Shown piece by piece: positions 49,103 through 63,719 of a DNA stretch of 64,000 nucleotides. This stretch comes from Glandiceps talaboti (lineage: Eukaryota > Hemichordata > Enteropneusta > Spengelidae). The position numbers and the translations under genes were made by a program. How positions within the stretch are numbered: position 1 is the first letter of the stretch; every line of letters begins with the position of its first letter. The DNA lies in contig NC_135570.1 in NCBI RefSeq assembly GCF_964340395.1, forward strand, positions 2,193,501 to 2,257,500, in the 5' to 3' direction. The notes below the pieces were generated by a model that was not told the DNA's origin, made no database searches, and was given only the letters and a program-made list of their open reading frames with translations.

Positions 49103-51940
49103 ATTCCTTAAATATATTACGTGTATATATATATGTGTGTATGACTGTGTGAGTATCCATGTGTTTAATATAAAAAGAAAATCAAGGATGAGTTTATCTT
49201 TGACGGCATCACTTTGTACAAAGAACGCGTGTCGTGTTTTAACCAATGGAAGGCATTAGGAGAAGAGTGCGTGATAAGAAACTTGTTTGGTATTACTGTA
49301 GCGCAAAGGTTAACGTTATCGCTTTGCCCACTTCCCTAAATTGAATATGTATATATTGGCAATGCTGATATATTAACATTACATGGTTTCCTCCTTTTTC
49401 GCTTTTAAACCTTAATTTCATTTCGTTAACGCATATATTGAAGCTCTGCAAAACATTACAGAAAAAGGCAGACAAATGATCGACAAATAAAAGTATAGAG
49501 AAATAAAATATTCGACCACCAACTATGATACTAATATATATATATATAATGAGAAAGATGATTTATTTCTTAGATTTATGAAACGTTACAGAGTAGTTGT
49601 TGCACTGATAAATCGTCAGGTCACTGCGTACCACCTAGCAATTGTAAAATTTGTGTTACCACAATTAATTCTTTGAGTCGCTGTCGTCATTATTAGTTCA
49701 CATATATATAAATATAGATAGTCATATATGCAAATACCGTCTCACCAAAATTTATTTTCTCTTTAAATTTCTCAATTAATTATTTTGGTATTTTTGCATT
49801 TCTTATTGAATATGTCTATGTTTTACTATCATTATACCAGACACAAGGAAAGGTATATTTATTTTCAGGCAATGAATTATATACAACCTGGCTGTTCTAC
49901 GTCACGACAACTTGTGTTTACGTCATTGGTTCTGCGGTGCTTGAAATATGAGTCAAAACGGTCCAAAGCCCGATTTTCATAAATTGTATAAGGTATAATT
50001 AATATTATTCCGAGAATCACCCACTTATATTAGAAGTTGTGTTATGATATTTACACTCGCAAATTAGTTAGGTTTTGGTGTATTCACAGTACGCTTGTCA
50101 TTTTCACATGGTGCATGTATGTATATTGTTTGTTATGATGTGTTTGGGGTGTTAACTGCTGTACCATCAAAGTTGTCATGATTGCTTGCAGTAAATAGTG
50201 TAGTTGGTTAAGTTGATAACAGTAATCTCACTATACATAACGGTTATTTATTTGTAATTGTCATACAATAATGGCTTCAACGATAGTAGGGGATAAATTC
50301 AAATGTCTGTGTAATGCCATTACATATCAACATCAATTTGGGTTATCGGAGCACGGTTACCATCTAGGTTTACGTTACTATACACCACGTGTATGTGTGG
50401 ATAACTATCTTGATCGATAGGTTCTGCAGACAGAGTTCAGTGCATAGTTTTCAGGCAAATGTTACTGGATACTGTACACCACGTTTCATGTTTTAATGCT
50501 GCTACTTCACACCACCAGTAATATCAATTTCACACTCAGTCTGGTTATAACTTGAGAAAGTTTCTACTGACTCTGCAGTGTTATTTTACATATCTGAATA
50601 TGAATAATATTACCATTAGCTTTTCACTTTGGTTCTGAGAATGACGTCGATTGTTTCACAATCTAGATAGAATATACACTGTGTCGTGTTTATGTCCATT
50701 TATACATTCAATTATATTGAAGTACTAAGCCTTGCTATATCTAAATATTGAATGGTGTAAACAGAAAACATGTTGCTAATAGAAATCATAATATAAACAC
50801 AATTTCAAATATTTTGGTAAAGGGCAAAAATAGTACCGTTAATACTTCAATCTGGATCTTTCACAAATTCAAAACCACCGTTGTTGTTTTTCCAAACGTG
50901 TTTTGAAATTCTAGTTTTGAGATAACTTCTCAATGCTCTGACATATTTGAGAGATGACTGTTTCTATCATGTAGGTAACACTTTAAACAGATATTATAAT
51001 ATTCAGCTGTAACTTTGAAAATGTAAAGGGACGATAACTCTACCCAGACTTCTCCTTGAAAATCGACGAAAACTCTCTAGTGAGAAAAACATTAGAACAG
51101 GATTGCTCACCAGAATTTTGGTTCAAGTGGTTCAAGAGAATAGCCAAGGGACAGTAAATTCATCAACGACGTCAAACATAAGCAAGCAACGGACACTTTA
51201 TGTAGATTAAATCTTTAATTCTAAAAACAAGTTTGGCATCTCACAGCTTTTCCTCGAAAATGTCAACAGTATCCTGAGGTGAAAAGACTTCCGAAATTAA
51301 GGCAGCACTAGTGAAACATTTTCAATTAGAAGGCTGTAATGGAATTGCATCTGAAGTCCAGTACGCGACCATTCTACTTAAACTCCCTATTTTAGAATAA
51401 CTCTTGACACCCCCTTTCCGCATATGAAACAGATTTTATCAAGCAAGGAGTTTACATAACACTTATCATAGCAAAGTGATCACACCATACATTATGAAAT
51501 CATTAATCTAAATAAACCCCATTTTCACCATTGTCATGACGTCACAACGATGCAGATGACTGAGATGTAATAAAACAATATTGAATATGGAACAAAGTTC
51601 AGAATAATACTCAAGGTAATTAGTAGCCCCGGGTTAAAGAAACTATTCCATTCGATGTCTTCATTTGACGGGAAGGGAATTGTAGTAGCGATTTGCCTTG
51701 GCTTACGTTCTCCATGTAAAGAATAATGTCACCCATATACATACTAGGAAATCACACTAGGAAGCAGGCTTTGAACATTGACCATGAAAGATCCATTCTT
51801 TTTTTACATTTGCACCGGTGGCATGTTTGTCTGGAACAATATTCCAACTAACTCTTATCATAAACATTAGATACAGAGGTCAATTCAGAACAGTTTTTTT
51901 TTTAATTTCATCAATCTTAAGATATCAAACACATATCAAA
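49103..51940. other. Gene-free stretch
   Basis: AT-rich. AAAGGGACGATAACTC near 51025 resembles AAAGGGAGATAACTC, a word common in molluscan interspersed repeats. A CRE palindrome lies at 51537-51544. A 49-codon frame at 50271-50420 (+) is unsupported. Confidence 0.4.
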
Positions 51941-51954
51941 TGTATGTATGTATG

Positions 51955-51988
<34 letters not shown>

Positions 51989-52023
51989 TGTATGTATGTA
52001 TGTATGTATGTATGTATGTATGT
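51941..52023. repeat. ATGT tetranucleotide array
   Basis: About 20 TGTA units with one ATATAT variant near 51956. Confidence 0.95.
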
Positions 52024-54711
52024 ACGTACATATTACACATGTCAAGATACGGTAAGTTATTACAAATGAAGTTAAATGTTTAAGACTTCATTTCAAAAGC
52101 TTTGATTTATTAATCTTTGCGTCATGAAGTCGTAGCAAACAATTTATTTAGTGTCTCGCTGTCGTGTTTCTGTCTTCGCCACTGTACACTCAACTTGATA
52201 TAATCTGTAATTTGCAGTAACTGTTGTCGGCAGCATTTTACTTTTACGAGGAAGCGTAAAATTGAAAGTAAAATGATTGTACTGGAAAGCAATAATATTG
52301 TAAAATTTCATGAGAAAGTCTCCCCTGTTGCTAACTAAAACCTAAGATTTACAATTGCGGTGAAGATTAAAGTTAATGACGAAATAAAAAATATAAACTA
52401 TTCAGTATCAAGTATTGGAGATTTTCCATGGATATAAAAATTGCACCGCAAAGCATTTTCGAGTTTTCATTATTTATGACACGGGTTGACTTACAACCAT
52501 ACAAATTTCTTGGAATTGACATTTCCAGGAAACGTAGATATAGGTATGTCTGAACTAATACCTTAATATTATCAGCCCAAATGGTAATGATGTATGTACG
52601 GTACAAATATATATAAAGATATAAATGAGAGCTGCATGGTCTCAACAAAACTTAACTCTAAGGATTGTGATCTTGCTTTCGCCCTTTTAGCAGAACATCA
52701 CATATATACTCGATATTAAAATGCGTTGAAATATTCCAATCTCAAGAGAAATTTTTTCAACAACGTTCAATTGAACGTATCCATGTGCCTAGCACATTTT
52801 TACAAGCTGCCAATAGGTGTATCATACTTGTCAGATATATAAATTTCGTGTGTGTATATATATATAATCACACCTGTCAGAATTAGCATTGGCAGCAGTA
52901 ATTATACTAGTATGACTGCTGCTAAAAATTGTTAAAACCGAAATAAGCATTCCTTGACTATTTTAGTAACACGAAGGTAACCAAATCGTCACTATTTTGT
53001 TTAAAAAAATATATAAGTACGTAAATGTTTGCTTCAATTGAAATACGATATAGCTTATTGTTTGATGTTTCCATGGTATAATGTATATAACCTATAATCT
53101 TATTGGTTATACACCTCGTTAGCTCCAGCGATTATGTATCTTTTCGTTCTGCATGATCGATTAAATCATTTATGCAAGTAATTGTGATATATATTCCATG
53201 ATTGATCATATACTTATCGACAGGAAATATGGCAAATTGCAACTGTAAATGAATGACCTTGAATGTTTCACCCTATAAATTACACGAACTACCGATAGTG
53301 ATATTACGTTGCTTGACAATGACAGCTGGTTCTTAAGACACAATATAAATCAGAGTCATATTCATAGATTAATCAACATTTCAATCTTGCAGGCAAACAT
53401 TGGGTATATTAGATGTGGACAGATTGTCTCAGCCTGTCTTCATAAGCAAAAGACACCATGCATGTCGAATATAGTACATCTGATGATATCAACAAGACAT
53501 GCAATCCAATTGAATAAATCACGGATGACTTTGTTACGGTTCAAGTCATTCGAGACGGGATGTGATACTAAATGTTTCACAGTAAAATCTAGTTTACATC
53601 ATACATCATGCCATAAGACAGCTTGGTGAAATCATTTGAGAAATTAGATAGTGTATTTAGATTGCTTTAAGTACATTGACGCCAATGTCCGTACGATGCA
53701 TCGCGATAGACACACCATGTACTGACCACATGTATCTATAGCATTATTATCAAACATTGCTTCTTTATTTTGTAAAACTACTATTCGGATTGTTATTTTT
53801 GAAAGGAAAACAGTTGAGTTTATACACTGAGTGGGGTGAGGAGATGAGTTCTATATGAAGCGTTCTAAACCTGGTATTAAGTTATATCTTACAATTCGAT
53901 GACATAAGTTTAAATTAGTATTCATATACTAGAATATTGAGGAACCGTCTATTATATTATCAGTACACACCTAGCTAGTTTTGTAGGATTTATTTATTTA
54001 ACCCTTGACTTGTTATTTTACATTCATTTATTTAACACTCTGTATTTTTTCTTTAAGTTCACGTTTAAAGTGACATAAGTCCATTGGGCTGGGAAGTTTC
54101 ATATTCACTATCTTGCGAGATTGTACTAAAGATATGTAATTTAATACTTCATGTCACTATAATGAACAAATTACTCATTTACTATCATTTGTACTAAGAA
54201 CGCCTGAAGACGATTCATTAGAAAGTCCTGCATCCACGAGCATCGACGTTAACATTATACTAGAATGGCGTGATGGAGGCTTCATGTAAGTGTATAATTT
54301 ACTTAAACCTTACAAATTCACAGTTTGTACCACTTTCAATTAGCATCATATAGTGTGTGGCCCTATATTCAGCTCAACTCGTACACAATGTGCAACGTCA
54401 CAGGAAAATTGCATTGAAACAGCATTATACGGGTTGGTGAGCATACATAAAGAGCTCGTTGGCATTTAGGATACCAAACAATTATCCCATCGTGTTAGTT
54501 CATATCATATCAGAATACCTAGTGAGAACTGTGTACTACCAATTTGCCTACATGTCACAACATATATTAGTATGAAATAATTTTCAGGAAAGTGTATTCC
54601 AATAATTATTGTGTGTAGAAACGAAAAGACTTTGCCCTTATGGAAGACATTCAGATTATATATGGTTTAAATACACGTCTTTGAGGTACTTGCAAAATAT
54701 AGTTTTCATTT
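52024..54711. other. Gene-free stretch
   Basis: About 2.7 kb of AT-rich DNA. A 106-codon frame at 53309-53629 (+) has a random-looking composition. TTTATTTA words are duplicated near 53990-54030. Confidence 0.5.
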
Positions 54712-54770
54712 TAGTTTGAGTTTGAGTTTAAGTTTGAGTTGAATTTGAACTTTATGGATTTATTACAAGC
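54712..54770 (-). mobile_element. Possible retroelement tail with CTCAAA repeats
   Basis: On the minus strand TTGTAATAAATCCATAAAG leads into TTCAAATTCAA and then CTCAAA/CTTAAA hexamers. The AATAAA-plus-short-repeat order again looks like a LINE or SINE 3' end. No coding is seen on its 5' side. Confidence 0.35.
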
Positions 54771-55208
54771 TTAGCTTTATAATCTCCCATATCTGTCCAA
54801 TAAGGATCCCAATTAGGAGGTCAAACTATACATATTTCGGTCAGGTCAGAAGCTTATTTGGCAAATGAATGTCCTTTGTAAGATCTTCAGTATTCATTCC
54901 AATACTTTTTATGTCAAGATATAATTGTACATCTCAAGATTGATGACTGTAGCATGCATAGAATGTTTTGACATAGTTTTAGTTCAGTGGGGGCTTCAAA
55001 TGATGAAAGAAAGAGTGCAATTGATCGTCACAATTAAATGATAAGTAATAGAAGAGTACAACATGCAATAATCCGGCACAAACAAAGAGATTCCTAGTAA
55101 GGAATGCAGTCATATAAAGGACGCCACAACAGTGCAGAGGTTTCCAACAGTTATATGAAATTGATGTCGAAATGAGCGAACTAGGTTACAGTTAAAGAAA
55201 TCGTTGCC

Positions 55209-55210
<2 letters not shown>
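54771..55210. other. Gene-free stretch
   Basis: AT-rich non-coding DNA, possibly the body of the minus-strand element whose tail lies at 54712-54770. Confidence 0.4.
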
Positions 55211-55278
<68 letters not shown>

Positions 55279-55422
55279 TAGAGAGAGAGAGAGAGAGAGA
55301 GATAGACAGAGAGACATAGACAGACAGAGACATAGACAGAGAGAGACATAGACAGAGAGGGAGGGGAGGGAGGGAGGGACAGAGAGAGAGAAGGACAGAC
55401 AGACAGACAGACAGACACAGAA

Positions 55423-55494
<72 letters not shown>
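55211..55494. repeat. TA / GA / GACA compound microsatellite
   Basis: TA units (55211-55229), GA units (55229 to about 55311), imperfect GACATAGACAGA and GGGA words, then GACA units (55397-55416 and 55430-55494). Confidence 0.95.
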
Positions 55495-55575
55495 TTAATC
55501 CAAAGAATCATGAGGTTATAAGCCGTAACTCGGAGTTTAACGCTGACTTATGACCTCCTAATTCTTTGGATTAAG
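55494..55575. mobile_element. 82-bp hairpin abutting the GACA array
   Basis: CTTAATCCAAAGAAT at 55494-55508 is perfectly inverted at 55561-55575, and pairing continues through GAGGT..ATAAG to about 30 bp with small gaps. It begins exactly where the GACA array ends. It could be a tiny MITE or a replication-error foldback. Confidence 0.6.
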
Positions 55576-56509
55576 TTTTAGTATAATGCTATAATACTAC
55601 TATTACATTGAGTACTGTTCTCCCCAATGATACGCCTCTATCTAATATATATCAATTTACATCCAATCAAGATTGTATTATATTTATGGATTATTCCAAT
55701 CAAAGAGTGTTTGACAGCTTAACAACAGACTACAGATACATGCATAGGTGTAATGTAATAGATGTGTCTTGTAAACCATTCTGTGTATTTTTTTCAGAAA
55801 CAGATTTTTTTAATTTAATTGTTTAATTTTTTGGTAGATTTTTTATCACTTCGTTGGAGTCGGTGACGTTTTTAGCGTGCAAACCATATGAACGGAATGG
55901 TTTTGTTTTGATAAGAGCCCTTTAAAAATATATATATTTATTGTCAACTTTAAACTTGAAACGTGTTATAATTAGTGTATGTGGTGATATCAATGGTACG
56001 GTGTTGGTTCAAATCTCTTATTAGGCCTCTCTAACGCCTACTTTCCCAAGAGAATATCACATGAAACTCAAGCATTTTGATACGATCTGTCTGTCTAGAT
56101 GTATCTATACCCTGAAATATCACTGTGTCACTGTACTAACATTGCTATTGTTAAAAGGTCGACCACTAACTATTCCAACATCGACGCCCACCAAGCACAA
56201 ATAGATACTAAAATCTCGCCTATTGTAACTTATACACACAAAGCATGTAAGTTGAATTGATACTGAACAAGGGTTGACCTCGTTGGAAAATATCTTTTTT
56301 CAGACAACAGTTACTGCTGACAAGAGGGGTATAAATTACATACTATATAACATAACACGAAGGTCGTACACTATGCCGTCGTTGTTATTTTCCTTATCAA
56401 ATTCAGAAACTACTGAAGGAGTTAATGTTTGAAAATAAGTATGTTGTAAAGACTGCCCAGTCACATGACTGAAGTCTGTGGATCTAGAAGCCAACCAGCA
56501 CAGTGGAGA
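55576..56509. other. Gene-free stretch
   Basis: AT-rich. GGTTCAAATCTC near 56008 resembles a pol III B box, but no A box is found at the right distance. Confidence 0.5.
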
Positions 56510-56760
56510 GATGTTTCCAATCTGAAATGTGTTAGCTGAAGAAGCACAAGAACGAGTTATTTGAATCTGTAAACAGTACTGTAACAGTGAAGGGATGTTT
56601 CCAATCAGAAATGTGTTTATGTTTTAGCTGAAGAAGCGCACGAACGGGTTATTTGAATCTGTAAACAGTACTGTAACAGTGAAGGGATGTTTCCAATCAG
56701 AAATGTGTTTAATGCCTTAGCTGAAGAAGCACAAGAACGAGTTTTTGAATCTGACAACTA
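56510..56760. repeat. Three-copy 84-92-bp tandem repeat
   Basis: GATGTTTCCAATC starts units at 56510, 56594 and 56686, each with AGCTGAAGAAGC(A/G)CA(A/C)GAACG. The unit length changes by a small insertion before TTAGCTGAAG. Not coding in any continuous frame. Confidence 0.85.
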
Positions 56761-57903
<1,143 letters not shown>

Positions 57904-57904
<1 letters not shown>

Positions 57905-60876
57905 TATCGAGATATATGTTACTAATAGATATATAGATGTGATGGATAGATGTGATCGATTTTTAACACATACATTTTCACCAACAGGAATTAAAAGATT
58001 AAGTGATTTGTAAACCATGTGTAAGGCAGAATAGCATTTTCATCAATGTATATAGTTGCAGTGAAGATTTTAAATGTGATATATTATAAAAAGAATCCAC
58101 TCATCCACTTTTAGTTAATGAGTAAGGTACCTAAAAACATTCAAGTACCCATGATCGTTACTGTGAACAAATTATCCGTTCTTGAGGTCTTGCCAGTCTT
58201 CCTTGATGAACAAATACAAGGTCAGGAGGGTGGGGTGGGCAGTAAACTGCAACTATTCTAAAAATAAACAAACACACTGGACGCTTGCCCGTGTGAGGGC
58301 GTTAACGCGAGTAAATACGGTATAATTAAAGTGATAATGCGTACTTTTCAGATATAAGCTTATAGAGGTATTAGCAATACTATTTTGACTTTTAGAGATA
58401 TGTAGCTCTACAATGCAAGTTGTGGACAATATTCACAATTCGCAAAGGGTTGATAACGCCGTTTTAGAAGAATCATCTTTATGAACAATCAATCCTCCAG
58501 AAAATGTCTTATGATGAGCACACAGTGATGGATCTAGACCTGAAATATTCATTCTAAATACCATAATGTCAATAATCACCCAACCACAGTCGAGTATAAT
58601 CCTTAATACGTAACCAAAGCTGTATTAAATAAAACTACCAAAGAACCGTCATGATCATTTGAAACTTATTCTCCTGGTCGTTAGTAAACGCCTTTGGCCC
58701 TTAAATGTATAAATTTCAATAATTGAACGGGTTGCATATCAACAGCATCCAGCAGTATCTTCAGGCACTCTCTTTAATTGAATCCCAAACTAAGAGTGGA
58801 TAACTATTCATTTGAAGTATAATTAAAATATCGACTTAAATTACATTTATCGTGTTAAATAGTCCTAGAACTTTCACTTGGGGATATTTATATCAAACAT
58901 GGGACGTATACTAGCTTGTCGTGTACCACACGACGTTTTGATGTTATGTATTCCACCGGCCTGTGCCGAGTTTATTATAGTTGTCATGGAAATCAGTACA
59001 TTTAATATTTGCAAATCTCTCAAGAACGTACGTAGTTAACAACATGTTGAGTTTTTACGAATGATGGCCGTCGAATGGATACTGGCAGGTAATATGTTCG
59101 TTACTATAATAGTTCGATCAATGCCACTGTCGTGAATGATTAAAGTCTTTGAACAAGATTTAAACAACCAGTGTTCTTCAGTCAGGCAACCCGAATAAAT
59201 GGGGACCTGATAGGACAGAAGTCATTGTGTGAAGGATTTAATATCGTGTAGAGGCAGCAAGGACTGTATGCTCCCAAAGGAAGTGGAGAGAGTTCCACAT
59301 ATACATGTCAGGTTTAATAATTTGATTGTATAGTGCTTTGAACACAATGGGATATGGTGTTTTAATAAATGTTTTTTTTTTATTGTAAATATTCAACTAA
59401 CGATCCGTTCAAAGCTGCAACTGGAAAAATGTTTGAGAAAATATATTGTTAGATAGAATAAATTACTCGTAATATCGCACACCCTGAATAGTTTTGAATC
59501 ACCTATGGTAAATTAATTTTTTGTAGCTGTATACACGATAAATTAAATGAAATAACATTTGGGTCCGCACCAAAAAATCAACGCCCTCAACGACAATCAT
59601 GATTTCATCCTGTTACTGTACTATTTACAGATAAACGCTGATTAACATATACACTGTCTAAGTATTGGCATTTTTACTATTTTCAAAGAATACATTGTGG
59701 TTGTCTAATCGAAAAATGATCCTATATAGTTACAAACTAGTGCAGTATTAGCAGAGTGACATATTCAGACTTTCACAAAGTTTAAGCTTGTCACTACACA
59801 CCTACGGATAATATTGACAACTAATGAACATATTCAATTCTTTCATTATAAAGTTATTTACATATTTCTGGTGAATATATCTTTAGTAACTTGATGAAAC
59901 GAATGTCCCAGTTTTAGCTTTACGGTACAAATGTATGACATTTCAAGCTACAGCAACGAGATCTCTTTTTTTGTTTCAGAATTCAACAAATTATGTTCAA
60001 GACATGACTCAAATGTACACTGGACAAATTATAGAGGGGTGTGATGTATGGGTTATCAGGAAGTTTTGACCCAAATGTATTAAAGTTTTCGGTAATTGGA
60101 AACATATTCCTGCTAGTATTTTTAGATAGAGAGAGAGGGGGGTTTTAAATATAGTGATTAACTTCAATGAGTATTCATTACTCACATTTCAGGTTTCATT
60201 TGCATTTGTTATTGACTATTGTACTTATTGATTACATGCTTGTCGAATGCATTTAAGCCATTTTAATGAATAGCCTCTAGATATATCCATAAATGCATCT
60301 ACATAATACCCTTAAGTGTATGCACCTAAAGTTCATTAACTTCGATTGTAATGTCACAAATACATGAAAGATTCTTTTCAGGAAAAGGAGAAATTTCCAA
60401 GGCGATGAATAATCCAATAAATGTATCGGGATAACCATAGAAAGGTCACCACAGTTCATTTTATATGTGTGGCCTGCAAGGTTTGCACTGGAAATATATA
60501 TGCTTGCTGAAATGCCTCAATGCTCGAGATTGCGAAGTAGTCATTGAACATTTCCCTTTATAGTTATTTCAGCTTTTGTACTGCGTACGGTATAGGCAAG
60601 TCAACGCATGAATTAAACGTATCAGTCGTGATTTCCCAATTCATTGACCAATTGTAATATTTGGCTTACGTAGACTTTTGTCTAACAGTGATTAAGGCAG
60701 TGGTTTAAACTTACCTTCTTCCATGACATGAAGTACAGTCACTAGTACTACAAATTGATACAAGTTTTGTTTTCGATATCAATTAATTAATTGATTGCTT
60801 AAATAATGTAAAGAGTGTACTATGTTGTCATTTAAACAATTGAAATCGATCAGATGGATTTACTTAGTATTATTTT

Positions 60877-60877
<1 letters not shown>
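57904..60877. other. Gene-free stretch
   Basis: About 3 kb of AT-rich DNA. A partial X-box GTTGTCATGGAAAT lies at 58980-58993. ATGATGGCCGTCGAATGG near 59062 ends at a GTAATA donor-like site, too little to call an exon. Confidence 0.45.
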
Positions 60878-60926
<49 letters not shown>

Positions 60927-60983
60927 GTTTGATTGGTTGGTTGGTTGCTTGACAGACATACATACATACATACATACATACAT

Positions 60984-61060
<77 letters not shown>
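60878..61060. repeat. TTG / GGTT / CATA / CAGA compound microsatellite
   Basis: TTG trinucleotides (60878-60926), GGTT units (60933-60947), CATA units (60957-60984) and CAGA units (60985-61060). The CATA to CAGA switch repeats that seen at 40.3 kb. Confidence 0.95.
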
Positions 61061-61529
61061 GAGTCATACCAGCCAATACTGCTCATCATAATACAATGGA
61101 ATGTTGACGAAGACATCGAGTCTCTGATAAAATCAATTATACAAGGAATAAACGACACTTATTCGAGTGTCCTTTCCTACATATAAATATGTATAGAATT
61201 TAGGAAATGCAACTATAAGAATTGCGTGCATCATTCAGTTAGTAACGTGTATGCATCATTCAGTTGGTAACGTATGTTGTAAAGTTTACGGAGACTGAAA
61301 ATTCGTCAATTCATGGAACATGAGGGACTTCGTTATCGAGTATTGACAGTCGTAACTGTTATACTTAGAATGAATAGCATACGTGTCAGTCAGTACGTCT
61401 CCTACAAAATTATCCATTTAGTAGGTGACACAGAACGCACCAAGTTCCGTAATGCTATCTACATACCGGATCCACTGCCAAGTTAGTTGTACGACTGTGT
61501 ATGCTAATTTATCTTTGTGTTTTTCACAG
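61061..61529. other. Gene-free stretch with 25-bp direct repeat
   Basis: GCATCATTCAGTT(A/G)GTAACGT occurs at 61228 and 61253. No gene before the possible microexon. Confidence 0.5.
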
Positions 61530-61560
61530 CGACGACAAATCCAGGATATCGGATTTTAAG
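61530..61560 (+). CDS. Possible 31-nt microexon
   Basis: A strong acceptor (pyrimidine tract TTATCTTTGTGTTTTTCACAG ending at 61529) and a good donor (AAG then GTAATT at 61561) bracket 31 nt. In one frame this reads as ten open codons, DDKSRISDFK, with one leading base. Short polar exons of this kind occur in animal genes, and the flanking exons would lie further away. No partner exon is identified here, so chance pairing of splice sites is quite possible. Confidence 0.25.
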
Positions 61561-63719
61561 GTAATTATTTCATCTCCGGCTTGTATGCCAAGAAGTGGAT
61601 TAGCCGCGATTGGTCAAGAATGATTGATAAACGAGTGTCTGAATAGTTTTGTTATTTTCGGGATAATTAAAACATGCAGACTGTAATCTTTGAGTCTTTG
61701 TATTATACTCTTGTGCAAATGATGGTCGTTTTATGTTGCAAAGATGGTACGCTAGGGGTTACATCCAATAGTATAGAAGGCATTGAGACAAGTTAATGAT
61801 CGTCAATCACTGCGAGACAGGAACACGTTTCGTTGAGACGACAGTAATCGATCATGTAAAATCCATTCCCGTTTTTATTCATTAAAGGCCAATGACGAAA
61901 TAATAAGGTAAAATAGTGACGTCTGAAGACACGATAGCAACATCCATTTGAATCGCAGTCATACAAATCTGAAGTAGAACCCCTTGAAGCTTGGCACCTG
62001 ATTTTAACGTTGCCATGGTGACGATAACGACATCATTAAATGCCAAGGACTGTGATATTTTTGCTACTACCCAGTCTAAACTTGTAGCATTTTTACTGTA
62101 CAATTTGTATAATTTGGTAACAGAAGTCGACATCGAGTTCATATTCTAATCTTGGAAGTTACACAGCTCTGAAATGACACTTGGAAACCATGTGTTTTAT
62201 TAAAAAACATGTTGGCGTCGTAAAAATTCACACGAATACTTACAAAACCCATAGTTTCTATATAAATCACTGCAATCTAGCTAGCATTTATTCATAATTA
62301 ATAAAACACAACATTTGCTCATTGGCGTCAATATTACATATACATAAAGTTAATGATGAATGTATATCGTCTATTATTCATGCAAAGTCGTAAATCTCTT
62401 ACCATAAATTATTCGTTTTCTGTATAAGCTTAAATCGGCGAAATGTCTATTTTTTGCCAGTGTCATCTTGAATTGGGTCGTGTTGTATAGTTGTTCGTGT
62501 ATAGTATGATACACTTTGTCAAGACTGACGGCTACATGACATGCTTCATGCACTCCTGCCCACGTGAAGCGAGGAGAGAATCAACATTAACACCGTCTTA
62601 GTAGGTTTACGTATGTAAGCGATCAAACCAGGTGCAATGACCTTAAAGTAACGATGTTGTCGCCAATTACATTCAAACAAAGGTACACAGCTTGCAGAGT
62701 ATCCCTCTGCTTTTTCCTTCCATAAGCCATACAATTATCGGGCCATTTATCCTTCATAAAATGTGCAGGAGGTCCCTTTGATGACTTACGCCATGGTTTT
62801 AATTACTGGGGGACTTTGTAAAGATGAGCATCGCATATATGTATGACAACGTGAAGCTTAAGGTAGACTTCTGTGTACATCATAAAATTCAGTCAATGGA
62901 TATCGTTTACCTAACATAGTATCCCTATATTGGTAAAGAAAGTGTAAAATTCTTAGAAATTCGTGTTGATTCATCTCAAGTTTCGGTAAAATTCCAAAGA
63001 GAAGTTTGAAGACTGAGTGCGATGACATGTTTCTTTCCTTTCGCTTTTTGCGCGACATGTCCTGATACATTCCAGGCGTGATATTGTCGTGATCGGAGGT
63101 ATGTAAAATAATTTCAAGCACATGTTATCACAGGTATCATCAATGACACAAATAGGTGGTTACATTAAACAATATATTCAAATTGATATTGGTTGTTCTA
63201 TTGTTACTGTTGCAGTTCTTCATACAGCTGTCTGCTTCAATAGCAATGTCAGCTTGATGCTATTTCAACGGATGCAGTACAAGCACTGGTGGCTTGTATA
63301 GTGTCAGAGCACATCTTTAGCAGACAATTTGGTGGCAAATACAATGTATATATACCACTAGAGGGCACTCTAGTCAATGTACAGAAACTATGCTTCAAGT
63401 AGTTAATTCCCCCTATTGAAATAAGAAACAGTTTGTTTCATATTTTATGGATATTCTAGACTTAATATTTATGTTATTCATTATAGAAATCTTTATTACA
63501 TTTGTTGCAAATACGCAGCTGTTATTCTTTTCGCAAGATGTACAAAAATCTCTTTGTGAACCATATATACATACACGATTAAAAGTAATATTTGCAATAT
63601 ACTCAAAATATAACAAGAATCAGATTGTATAAAAAATATCGGTCGTGTGTTTTCGAAACGTGTGTAAGTGGAGCGAACTGACCTGACGTCATGTAAATGA
63701 AAGTGAAAACGACACCTCA
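61561..63719. other. Gene-free stretch with X-box and CRE
   Basis: X-box at 62009-62022 and TGACGTCA at 63684-63691. Minus-strand frames at 61882-62142 and 62858-63121 (86-87 codons) have no recognised domain. Confidence 0.45.
62009..62022. promoter_or_regulatory. RFX X-box-like palindrome
   Basis: GTTGCCATGGTGAC matches the X-box with one departure from perfect symmetry. It lies about 450 bp downstream of the possible microexon. Confidence 0.4.

Noticed and set aside
50271-50420. 49-codon frame starting ATGGCTTCAACG
   Set aside because: No donor site at a sensible place and no homology recognised; too short to support.
53309-53629. 106-codon plus-strand frame
   Set aside because: Composition looks random, with no domain, splice signals or start context; such frames are expected in 64 kb.
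59062-59090. ATGATGGCCGTCGAATGG followed by a GTAATA donor
   Set aside because: Only about nine codons, so chance cannot be excluded and no partner exon was found.
62858-63121. 87-codon minus-strand frame with a basic KKRKER stretch
   Set aside because: No recognised motif, no promoter or polyadenylation signal near it, and AT-rich random-like codon use.
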